Shown here in pieces: positions 53,217 through 64,000 of a stretch of 64,000 nucleotides of DNA. Source of the stretch: Argentina anserina (Eukaryota; Streptophyta; Magnoliopsida; Rosales; Rosaceae). The DNA is taken from contig NW_026089522.1 in NCBI RefSeq assembly GCF_933775445.1, positions 124,001 through 188,000 of the forward strand, read 5' to 3'. Made by a program: the position numbers and the translations under genes. The first letter of the stretch is position 1, and every line of letters starts with the position of its first letter. Below the pieces are notes generated by a model. The model saw nothing but the letters and a program-made list of their open reading frames with translations. It had not been told where the DNA came from and made no database searches.

Positions 53217-54220
53217 AACACTCTCAAATTCAATAGAAACTCGCATCAGAAAGCCTTATAGAAAGATACTCAAACGAGAAATAAAAAGATACACAATTGG
53301 AATAGTAAAGATACGCAAACGATGTAAAGATACTCAGTTTGAAAGAAACACACTCCCACACTTGCAAAACTCTCAAATACAATAGAAACTCATATCAGAA
53401 GCCTTACAGAAAGATACTCAAACGAGAAATGAAAAGATACACAATTGGAATAGTAAAGATACGCAAACGATGTAAACATACTCAGTTTGAAAGAAACACA
53501 CTCCCACACTTGCAAAACTCTCAAATTCAATAGAAACTAGCATCAGAAAGCCTTACAGAAAGATACTCAAACGAGAAATAAAAAGATACACAATTGGAAT
53601 AGTAAAGATACGCAAACGATGTAAAGATACTCAGTTTGAAAGAAACACACTCCCACACTTGCAAAACTCTCAAATACAATAAAAACTCTCAAATACAATA
53701 GAAACTCATATCAGAAGCCTTACAGAAAGATACTCAAACGAGAAATGAAAGATACACAATTGGAATAGTAAAGATACGCAAACGATGTAAAGATACTCAG
53801 TTTGAAAGAAACACACTCCCACACTTGCAAAACTCTCAAATTCAATAGAAACTAGCATCAGAAAGCCTTACAGAAAGATACTCAAACGAGAAATAAAAAG
53901 ATACACAATTGGAATAGTAAAGATACGCAAACGATGTAAAGATACACAATTGGAATAGTAAAGATACGGAAACGATGTAAAGATACTTAGTTTGAAAGAA
54001 ACACACTCCCACACTTGCAAAACTCTCAAATTCAATAGAAACTAGCATCAGAAAGCCTTACAGAAAGATACTCAAACGAGAAATGAAAAGATACACAATT
54101 GGAATAGTAAAGATACGCAAACGATGTAAAGATACTCAGTTTGAAAGAAACACACTCCCACACTTGCAACACTCTCAAATTCAATAGAAACTCGCATCAG
54201 AAAGCCTTATAGAAAGATAC
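53217..54220. repeat. Copy of 51,780-52,783 at 1,437 bp spacing
   Basis: Shares the CTCATATCAG, GTAAACATACTC, 19-bp duplication (53,663) and GATACTTAGTTTG markers in order. It lacks the private changes at 52,427-52,497, so those arose after this copying. Confidence 0.75.
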
Positions 54221-54624
54221 TCAAACGAGAAATAAAAAGATACACAATTGGAATAGTAAAGATACGCAAACGATGTAAAGATACTCAGTTTGAAAGAAAC
54301 ACACTCCCACACTTGCAAAACTCTCAAATACAATAGAAACTCATATCAGAAGCCTTACAGAAAGATACTCAAACGAGAAATGAAAAGATACACAATTGGA
54401 ATAGTAAAGATACGCAAACGATGTAAAGATACTCAGTTTGAAAGAAACACACTCCCACACTTGTAAAACTCTCAAATTCAATAGAAACTAGCATCAGAAA
54501 GCCTTACAGAAAGATACTCAAACGAGAAATGAAAAGATACACAATTGGAATAGTAAAGATACGCAAACGATGTAAAGATACACAATTGGAATAGTAAAGA
54601 TACTCAGTTTGAAAGAAACACACT

Positions 54625-55894
54625 CCCACACTTGCAAAACTCTCAAATACAATAGAAACTCGCATCAGAAGCCTTACAGAAAGATACTCAAACGAGAAAT
54701 GAAAAGATACACAATTGGAATAGTAAAGATACGCAAACGATGTAAAGATACACAATTGGAATAGTAAACATACGCAAAAGATGTAAAGATACTCAGTTTG
54801 AAAGAAACACACTCCCACACTTGCAAAACTCTCAAATTCAATAGAAACTCGCATCAGAGAGCCTTACAGAAAGATACTCAAACGAGAAATGAAAAGATAC
54901 ACAATTGGAATAGTAAAGATACGCAATCGATGTAAAGATACTCAGTTTGAAAGAAGCACACTCCCACACTGGCAAAACTCTCAAATACAATAGAAACTCG
55001 CATCAGAAGCCTTACAGAAAGATACTCAAACGAGAAATGAAAAGATACACAATTGGAATAGTAAAGATACGGAAACGATGTAAAGATACTCAATTTGAAA
55101 GAAACACACTCCCACATTTGCAAAACTCTCAAATTCAATAGAAACTCGCATCAGAAAGCTTTACAGAAAGATACTCAAACGAGAAATGAAAAGATATACA
55201 ATTGGAATAGTAAAGATACGCAAATGATGTAAAGAAACTCAGTTTGAAAGAAACAAACTCCCACACTTGCAAAACTCTCAAATACAATAGAAACTCGCAT
55301 CAGAAGCCTTACAGAAAGATACTCAAACGAGAAATGAAAAGATACACAATTGGAATAGTAAAGATACGCAAACGATGTAAAGATACACAATTGGAATAGT
55401 AAACATACGCAAAAGATGTAAAGATACTCAGTTTGAAAGAAACACACTCCCACACTTGCAAAACTCTCAAATTCAATAGAAACTCGCATCAGAGAGCCTT
55501 ACAGAAAGATACTCAAACGAGAAATGAAAAGATACACAATTGGAATAGTAAAGATACGCAATCGATGTAAAGATACTCAGTTTGAAAGAAGCACACTCCC
55601 ACACTGGCAAAACTCTCAAATACAATAGAAACTCGCATCAGAAGCCTTACAGAAAGATACTCAAACGAGAAATGAAAAGATACACAATTGGAATAGTAAA
55701 GATACGGAAACGATGTAAAGATACTCAATTTGAAAGAAACACACTCCCACATTTGCAAAACTCTCAAATTCAATAGAAACTCGCATCAGAAAGCTTTACA
55801 GAAAGATACTCAAACGAGAAATGAAAAGATATACAATTGGAATAGTAAAGATACGCAAATGATGTAAAGATACTCAGTTTGAAAGAAACAAACT
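54625..55894. repeat. 635-bp tandem duplication in family B
   Basis: About 54,625-55,259 and 55,260-55,894 match at offset 635. Shared markers are GCATCAGAGAGCC, GAAGCACACTCCCACACTGGC, GATACGGAAACG, CCCACATTTGC and GAAAGCTTTACAG. One copy has GTAAAGAAACTCAG where the other has GTAAAGATACTCAG. Confidence 0.82.
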
Positions 55895-57638
55895 CCCACA
55901 CTTGCAAAACTCTCAAATACAATAGAAACTCGCATCAGAAGCCTTACAGAAAGATACTCAAACGAGAAATGAAAAGATACATAATTGGAATAGTAAAGAT
56001 ACGCAAACGATGTAAAGATACACAATTGGAATAGTAAAGATACGCAAACGATGTAAAGATAGTCAGTTTGAAAGAAACACACTCCCACACTTGCAAAACT
56101 CTCAAATACAATAGAAACTCGCATCAGAAGCCTTACAGAAAGATACTGAAACGAGAAATGAAAAGATACAAAATTGGAATAGTAAAGATACGCAAACGAT
56201 GTAAAGATACACAATTGGAATAGTAAAGATACGCAAACGATGTAAAGATAGTCAGTTTGAAAGAAACACACTCCCACACTTGCAAAACTCTCAAATACAA
56301 TAGAAACTCGCATCAGAAGCCTTACAGAAAGATACTCAAACGAGAAATGAAAAGATACACAATTGGAATAGTAAAGATACGCAAACGATGTAAAGATACT
56401 CAGTTTGAAAGAAACACACTCCCACACTTGCAACACTCTCAAATTCAATAGAAACTCGCATCAGAAAGCCTTATAGAAAGATACTCAAACGAGAAATAAA
56501 AAGATACACAATTGGAATAGTAAAGATACGCAAACGATGTAAAGATACTCAGTTTGAAAGAAACACACTCCCACACTTGCAAAACTCTCAAATACAATAG
56601 AAACACATATCAGAAGCCTTACAGAAAGATACTCAAACGAGAAATGAAAAGATACACAATTGGAATAGTAAAGATACGCAAACGATGTAAAGATACTCAG
56701 TTTGAAAGAAACACACTCCCACACTTGTAAAACTCTCAAATTCAATAGAAACTAGCATCAGAAAGCCTTACAGAAAGATACTCAAACGAGAAATGAAAAG
56801 ATACACAATTGGAATAGTAAAGATACGCAAACGATGTAAAGATACACAATTGGAATAGTAAAGATACTCAGTTTGAAAGAAACACACTCCCACACTTGCA
56901 AAACTCTCAAATACAATAGAAACTCGCATCAGAAGCCTTACAGAAAGATACTCAAACGAGAAATGAAAAGATACACAATTGGAATAGTAAAGATACGCAA
57001 ACGATGTAAAGATACACAATTGGAATAGTAAACATACGCAAAAGATGTAAAGATACTCAGTTTGAAAGAAACACACTCCCACACTTGCAAAACTCTCAAA
57101 TACAATAGAAACTCGCATCAGAAGCCTTACAGAAAGATACTTACACGAGAAATGAAAAGATACACAATTGGAATAGTAAAGATACACAATTGGAATAGTA
57201 AATATACGCAAAAGATGTAAAGATACTCAGTTTGAAAGAAACACACTCCCACACTTGCAAAACTCTCAAATACAATAAAAACTCTCAAATACAATAGAAA
57301 CTCATATCAGAAGCCTTACAGAAAGATACTCAAACGAGAAATGAAAGATACACAATTGGAATAGTAAAGATACGCAAACGATGTAAAGATACTCAGTTTG
57401 AAAGAAACACACTCCCACACTTGCAAAACTCTCAAATTCAATAGAAACTAGCATCAGAAAGCCTTACAGAAAGATACTCAAACGAGAAATGAAAAGATAC
57501 ACAATTGGAATAGTAAAGATACGCAAACGATGTAAAGATACACAATTGGAATAGTAAAGATACGGAAACGATGTAAAGATACTCAGTTTGAAAGAAACAC
57601 ACTCCCACACTTGCAAAACTCTCAAATATAATAGAAAC
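54660..57638. repeat. 2,979-bp duplicated block, copy 1
   Basis: Contains the 635-bp tandem duplication and recurs from 57,639 at offset 2,979. Further markers are GATACTGAAACG with GATACAAAATTGG (near 56,145-56,175) and GATACTTACACGAG (near 57,138). Confidence 0.84.
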
Positions 57639-60415
57639 TCGCATCAGAAGCCTTACAGAAAGATACTCAAACGAGAAATGAAAAGATACAGAATTGGAAT
57701 AGTAAAGATACGCAAACGATGTAAAGATACACAATTGGAATAGTAAACATACGCAAAAGATGTAAAGATACTCAGTTTGAAAGAAACACACTCCCACACT
57801 TGCAAAACTCTCAAATTCAATAGAAACTCGCATCAGAGAGCCTTACAGAAAGATACTCAAACGAGAAATGAAAAGATACACAATTGGAATAGTAAAGATA
57901 CGCAATCGATGTAAAGATACTCAGTTTGAAAGAAGCACACTCCCACACTGGCAAAACTCTCAAATACAATAGAAACTCGGATCAGAAACCTTACAGAAAG
58001 ATACTCAAACGAGAAATGAAAAGATACACAATTGGAATAGTAAAGATACGGAAACGATGTAAAGATACTCAATTTGAAAGAAACACACTCCCACATTTGC
58101 AAAACTCTCAAATTCAATAGAAACTCGCATCAGAAAGCTTTACAGAAAGATACTCAAACGAGAAATGAAAAGATATACAATTGGAATAGTAAAGATACGC
58201 AAATGATGTAAAGATACTCAGTTTGAAAGAAACAAACTCCCACACTTGCAAAACTCTCAAATACAATAGAAACTCGCATCAGAAGCCTTACAGAAAGATA
58301 CTCAAACGAGAAATGAAAAGATACACAATTGGAATAGTAAAGATACGCAAACGATGTAAAGATACACAATTGGAATAGTAAACATACGCAAAAGATGTAA
58401 AGATACTCAGTTTGAAAGAAACACACTCCCACACTTGCAAAACTCTCAAATTCAATAGAAACTCGCATCAGAGAGCCTTACAGAAAGATACTCAAACGAG
58501 AAATGAAAAGATACACAATTGGAATAGTAAAGATACGCAATCGATGTAAAGATACTCAGTTTGAAAGAAGCACACTCCCACACTGGCAAAACTCTCAAAT
58601 ACAATAGAAACTCGCATCAGAAGCCTTACAGAAAGATACTCAAACGAGAAATGAAAAGATACACAATTGGAATAGTAAAGATACGGAAACGATGTAAATA
58701 TACTCAATTTGAAAGAAACACACTCCCACATTTGCAAAACTCTCAAATTTAATAGAAACTCGCATCAGAAAGCTTTACAGAAAGATACTCAAACGAGAAA
58801 TGAAAAGATATACAATTGGAATAGTAAAGATACGCAAATGATGTAAAGATACTCAGTTTGAAAGAAACAAACTCCCACACTTGCAAAACTCTCAAATACA
58901 ATAGAAACTCGCATCAGAAGCCTTACAGAAAGATACTCAAACGAGAAATGAAAAGATACATAATTGGAATAGTAAAGATACGCAAACGATGTAAAGATAC
59001 ACAATTGGAATAGTAAAGATACGCAAACGATGTAAAGATAGTCAGTTTGAAAGAAACACACTCCCACACTTGCAAAACTCTCAAATACAATAGAAACTCG
59101 CATCAGAAGCCTTACAGAAAGATACTGAAACGAGAAATGAAAAGATACAAAATTGGAATAGTAAAGATACGCAAACGATGTAAAGATACACAATTGGAAT
59201 AGTAAAGATACGCAAACGATGTAAAGATAGTCAGTTTGAAAGAAACACACTCCCACACTTGCAAAACTCTCAAATACAATTGAAACTCGCATCAGAAGCC
59301 TTACAGAAAGATACTCAAACGAGAAATGAAAAGATACACAATTGGAATAGTAAAGATACGCAAACGATGTAAAGATACTCAGTTTGAAAGAAACACACTC
59401 CCACACTTGCAACACTCTCAAATTCAATAGAAACTCGCATCAGAAAGCCTTATAGAAAGATACTCAAACGAGAAATAAAAAGATACACAATTGGAATAGT
59501 AAAGATACGCAAACGATGTAAAGATACTCAGTTTGAAAGAAACACACTCCCACACTTGCAAAACTCTCAAATACAATAGAAACTCATATCAGAAGCCTTA
59601 CAGAAAGATACTCAAACGAGAAATGAAAAGATACACAATTGGAATAGTAAAGATACGCAAACGATGTAAAGATACTCAGTTTGAAAGAAACACACTCCCA
59701 CACTTGTAAAACTCTCAAATTCAATAGAAACTAGCATCAGAAAGCCTTACAGAAAGATACTTAAACGAGAAATGAAAAGATACACAATTGGAATAGTAAA
59801 GATACGCAAACGATGTAAAGATACACAATTGGAATAGTAAAGATACTCAGTTTGAAAGAAACACACTCCCACACTTGCAAAACTCTCAAATACAATAGAA
59901 ACTCGCATCAGAAGCCTTACAGAAAGATACTCAAACGAGAAATGAAAAGATACACAATTGGAATAGTAAAGATACGCAAACGATGTAAAGATACACAATT
60001 GGAATAGTAAACATACGCAAAAGATGTAAAGATACTCAGTTTGAAAGAAACACACTCCCACACTTGCAAAACTCTCAAATACAATAGAAACTCGCATCAG
60101 AAGCCTTACAGAAAGATACTTACACGAGAAATGAAAAGATACACAATTGGAATAGTAAAGATACACAATTGGAATAGTAAATATACGCAAAAGATGTAAA
60201 GATACTCAGTTTGAAAGAAACACACTCCCACACTTGCAAAACTCTCAAATACAATAAAAACTCTCAAATACAATAGAAACTCATATCAGAAGCCTTACAG
60301 AAAGATACTCAAACGAGAAATGAAAGATACACAATTGGAATAGTAAAGATACGCAAACGATGTAAAGATACTCAGTTTGAAAGAAACACACTCCCACACT
60401 TGCAAAACTCTCAAA
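57639..60415. repeat. 2,979-bp duplicated block, copy 2
   Basis: Second copy, which also contains the 635-bp duplication (57,857 and 58,492 runs). The 635-bp event therefore came before the 2,979-bp event. Matching ends near 60,415, where CTAGCATC is replaced by CTCATATC. Private changes include CTCGGATCAGAAACC (near 57,977) and GTAAATATACTC (near 58,697). Confidence 0.84.
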
Positions 60416-62659
60416 TACAATAGAAACTCATATCAGAAGCCTTACAGAAAGATACTCAAACGAGAAATGAAAAGATACACAATTGGAATAGTAAAGATAC
60501 GCAAACGATGTAAAGATACTCAGTTTGAAAGAAACACACTCCCACACTTGTAAAACTCTCAAATTCAATAGAAACTAGCATCAGAAAGCCTTACAGAAAG
60601 ATACTCAAACGAGAAATGAAAAGATACACAATTGGAATAGTAAAGATACGCAAACGATGTAAAGATACACAATTGGAATAGTAAAGATACTCAGTTTGAA
60701 AGAAACACACTCCCACACTTGCAAAACTCTCAAATACAATAGAAACTCATATCAGAAGCCTTACAGAAAGATACTCAAACGAGAAATGAAAAGATACACA
60801 ATTGGAATAGTAAAGATACGCAAACGATGTAAAGATACTCAGTTTGAAAGAAACACACTCCCACACTTGCAAAACTCTCAAATTCAATAGAAACTAGCAT
60901 CAGAAAGCCTTACAGAAAGATACTCAAACGAGAAATGAAAAGATACACAATTGGAATAGTAAAGATACGCAAACGATGTAAAGATACACAATTGGAATAG
61001 TAAAGATACTCAGTTTGAAAGAAACACACTCCCACACTTGCAAAACTCTCAAATACAATAGAAACTCGCATCAGAAGCCTTACAGAAAGATACTCAAACG
61101 AGAAATGAAAAGATACACAATTGGAATAGTAAAGATACGCAAACGATGTAAAGATACACAATTGGAATAGTAAACATACGCAAAAGATGTAAAGACACTC
61201 AGTTTGAAAGAAACACACTCCCACACTTGCAAAACTCTCAAATACAATAGAAACTCGCATCAGAAGCCTTACAGAAAGATACTTACACGAGAAATGAAAA
61301 AATACACAATTGGAATAGTAAAGATACACAATTGGAATAGTAAATATACGCAAAAGATGTAAAGATACTCAGTTTGAAAGAAGCACACTCCCACACTGGC
61401 AAAACTCTCAAATACAATAGAAACTCGCATCAGAAGCCTTACAGAAAGATACTCAAACGAGAAATGAAAAGATACACAATTGCAATAGTAAAGATACGCA
61501 ATCGATGTAAAGATACTCAGTTTGAAAGAAACACACTCCCACACTTGCAAAACTCTCAAATACAATAGAAACTCGCATCACAAGCCTTACAGAAAGATAC
61601 TGAAACGAGAAATGAAAAGATACACAATTGGAATAGTAAAGATACGCAAACGATGTAAAGATACTCAGTTTGAAAGAAACAAACTCCCACACTTGCAAAA
61701 CTCTCAAATACAATAGAAACTCATATCAGAAGCCTTACAGAAAGATACTCAAACGTGAAATGACAAGATACACAATTGGAATAGTAAAGATACGCAAACG
61801 ATGTAAACATACTCAGTTTGAAAGAAACACACTCCCACACTTGCAAAACTCTCAAATTCAATAGAAACACGCATCAGAAGCCTTACAGAAAGATACTCAA
61901 ACGAGAAATGAAAAGATACACAATTGGAATAGTAAAGATACGCAAACGATGTAAAGATACTCAGTTTGAAAGAAACACACTCCCACACTTGCAAAACTCT
62001 CAAATACAATAGAAACTCATATCAGAAGCCTTACAGAAAGATACTCAAACGAGAAATGAAAAGATACACAATTGGAATAGTAAAGATACGCAAACGATGT
62101 AAACATACTCAGTTTGAAAGAAACACACTCCCACACTTGCAAAACTCTCAAATTCAATAGAAACTAGCATCAGAAAGCCTTACAGAAAGATACCCAAACG
62201 AGAAATAAAAAGATACACAATTGGAATAGTAAAGATACGCAAACGATGTAAAGATACTCAGTTTGAAAGAAACACACTCCCACACTTGCAAAACTCTCAA
62301 ATACAATAAAAACTCTCAAATACAATAGAAACTCATATCAGAAGCCTTACAGAAAGATACTCAAACGAGAAATGAAAGATACACAATTGGAATAGTAAAG
62401 ATACGCAAACGATGTAAAGATACTCAGTTTGAAAGAAACACACTCCCACACTTGCAACACCCTCAAATTCAATAGAAACTCGCATCAGAAAGCCTTATAG
62501 AAAGATACTCAAACGAGAAATAAAAAGATACACAATTGGAATAGTAAAGATACGCAAACGATGTAAAGATACTCAGTTTGAAAGAAACACACTCCCACAC
62601 TTGCAAAACTCTCAAATACAATAGAAACTCATATCAGAAGCCTTACAGAAAGATACTCA

Positions 62660-63250
62660 AACGAGAAATGAAAAGATACACAATTGGAATAGTAAAGATA
62701 CGCAAACGATGTAAAGATACTCAGTTTGAAAGAAACACACTCCCACACTTGTAAAACTCTCAAATTCAATAGAAACTAGCATCAGAAAGCCTTACAGAAA
62801 GATACTCAAACGAGAAATGAAAAGATACACAATTGGAATAGTAAAGATACGCAAACGATGTAAAGATACACAATTGGAATAGTAAAGATACTCAGTTTGA
62901 AAGAAACACACTCCCACACTTGCAAAACTCTCAAATACAATAGAAACTCGCATCAGAAGCCTTACAGAAAGATACTCAAACGAGAAATGAAAAGATACAC
63001 AATTGGAATAGTAAAGATACGCAAACGATGTAAAGATACACAATTGGAATAGTAAACATACGCAAAAGATGTAAAGATACTCAGTTTGAAAGAAACACAC
63101 TCCCACACTTGCAAAACTCTCAAATACAATAGAAACTCGCATCAGAAGCCTTACAGAAAGATACTTAAACGAGAAATGAAAAGATACACAATTGGAATAG
63201 TAAAGATACACAATTGGAATAGTAAATATACGCAAAAGATGTAAAGATAC
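62660..63250. repeat. Recurring ~600-bp module with adjacent ACACAATTGG modules
   Basis: Matches about 34,920-35,510, 56,630-57,220, 59,610-60,200 and 60,780-61,370. It is marked by a monomer in which ATTGGAATAGTAAAGATAC is followed directly by CAGTTTG-type sequence, and by two closely placed ACACAATTGGAATAGTAAA modules without the GATACGC half between them. It occurs on both sides of the insertion. Confidence 0.75.
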
Positions 63251-63548
63251 TCAGTTTGAAAGAAATACACTCCCACACTTGCAAAACTCTCAAATACAAT
63301 AGAAACTCGCATCACAAGCCTTACAGAAAGATACTCAAACGAGAAATGAAAAGATACACAATTGCAATAGTAAAGATACGCAATCGATGTAAAGATACTC
63401 AGTTTGAAAGAAACACACTCCCACACTTGCAAAACTCTCAAATACAATAGAAACTCGCATCACAAGCCTTACAGAAAGATACTGAAACGAGAAATGAAAA
63501 GATACACAATTGGAATAGTAAAGATACGCAAACGATGTAAAGATACTC

Positions 63549-64000
63549 AGTTTGAAAGAAACACACTCCCACACTTGCAAAACTCTCAAATACAATAGAA
63601 ACACGCATCAGAAGCCTTACAGAAAGATACTCAAACGAGAAATGAAAAGATACACAATTGGAATAGTAAAGATACGCAAACGATGTAAAGATACACAATT
63701 GGAATAGTAAAGATACGCAAACGATGTAAAGATAGTCAGTTTGAAAGAAACACACTCCCACACTTGCAAAACTCTCCAATTTATAGAAACTCGCACCAGA
63801 AAGCCTTACAGAAAGATACTCAAACGAGAAATGAAAAGATACACAATTGGAATAGTAAAGATACGCAATCGATGTAAAGATACTCAGTTTGAAAGAAGCA
63901 CACTCCCACACTGGCAAAACTCTCAAATACAATAGAAACTCGCATCAGAAGCCTTACAGAAAGATACTCAAACGAGAAATGAAAAGATACAAAATTGGAA
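63549..64000. repeat. Third copy of the block that flanks the insertion
   Basis: Matches 40,193-40,644 (offset 23,356) and the sequence right of the insertion at 38,512. It includes GAAACACGCATC and the rare CTCCAATTTATAG monomer, and runs off the end of the window. Confidence 0.82.

Larger units (their letters stand above)
38513..64000. repeat. Satellite family B array, right part
   Basis: Family B continues to the end of the window with the same monomer, orientation and subtypes as on the left. Blocks on the right (for example 56,768-57,211) match blocks on the left (35,060-35,503), so the insertion interrupts one originally continuous array or a set of related blocks. No gene or RNA gene is visible in these 25.5 kb. 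Confidence 0.96.

Noticed and set aside
24923..63935. Long open frames of 86-230 codons on the minus strand of family B, with Cys/Phe/Tyr-rich hydrophobic products
   Set aside because: The lengths follow the number of 189-bp monomers (a multiple of three) that happen to adjoin. The peptide is a periodic translation of the satellite, with no start context, domain or unique sequence. The hydrophobic look comes from T-rich codons opposite an A-rich strand.
1..64000. CRISPR-like regular repeats
   Set aside because: There are no short conserved repeats separated by unique spacers and no cas genes. The whole 148-150 bp monomer is repeated, which is satellite DNA.
1..64000. rDNA spacer, 5S rDNA or telomeric repeat array
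   Set aside because: No rRNA sequence, no 5S internal promoter and no TTTAGGG-type runs were seen.
1..64000. Bacterial or phage accessory region with an undescribed system
   Set aside because: There is no coding density, operon structure or ribosome binding pattern. The sequence is eukaryotic satellite DNA.

Overview
This window is almost entirely plant-type satellite DNA and contains no gene I can support. It suggests nuclear heterochromatin of a flowering plant, probably a eudicot. The reasons are megabase-style head-to-tail arrays of a ~148-150 bp monomer (a length typical of plant centromeric and pericentromeric satellites), higher-order and nested block duplications, and a single ~2.26 kb retroelement-like insertion. 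I cannot name the species. A centromeric role is an inference from length and organisation only.

Layout. (1) 1-24,524: satellite family A, monomer 149-150 bp, all in one orientation. Three recurring subtypes differ in the middle of the monomer. Between about 1.5 and 15.9 kb they are organised in larger blocks: a 1,371-bp unit (nine monomers plus one extra 23-bp subrepeat) in five full copies and one partial copy, alternating with a ~1,196-bp eight-monomer unit. From about 15.9 to 24.5 kb the array is more heterogeneous, with short local duplications of 444-449 bp. (2) 24,519-24,524: an abrupt, out-of-phase switch to family B through a 6-nt shared sequence. (3) 24,525-36,254: family B, monomer 148 bp, about 90% identical to A by eye, often carrying one or two extra copies of a 41-bp internal module (189 or 230 bp monomers). 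A near-identical 3,273-bp tandem duplication lies here. (4) 36,255-38,512: a non-satellite insertion with 5'-TG...CA-3' ends, a pair of ~175-bp internal direct repeats, a 44-bp tandem duplication and no recognisable protein; best read as a solo LTR or non-autonomous LTR-type element. (5) 38,513-64,000: family B again, built from nested block duplications (units of about 1,687/1,539, 2,769/2,728, 3,068, 1,437, 635 and 2,979 bp).

How it works together. The arrays look as though they evolve by unequal exchange at several scales: gain and loss of 19-42 bp GATAC-type subrepeats inside monomers, chimeric monomers, duplication of blocks of 3-20 monomers, and then duplication of blocks that already contain a duplication. 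Shared rare variants (for example a 19-bp internal duplication found in nine places) allow the block copies to be traced. The many short open frames of 60-212 codons are by-products of repeats whose length lets stop-free frames run through one or a few monomers; they are not annotated as genes.
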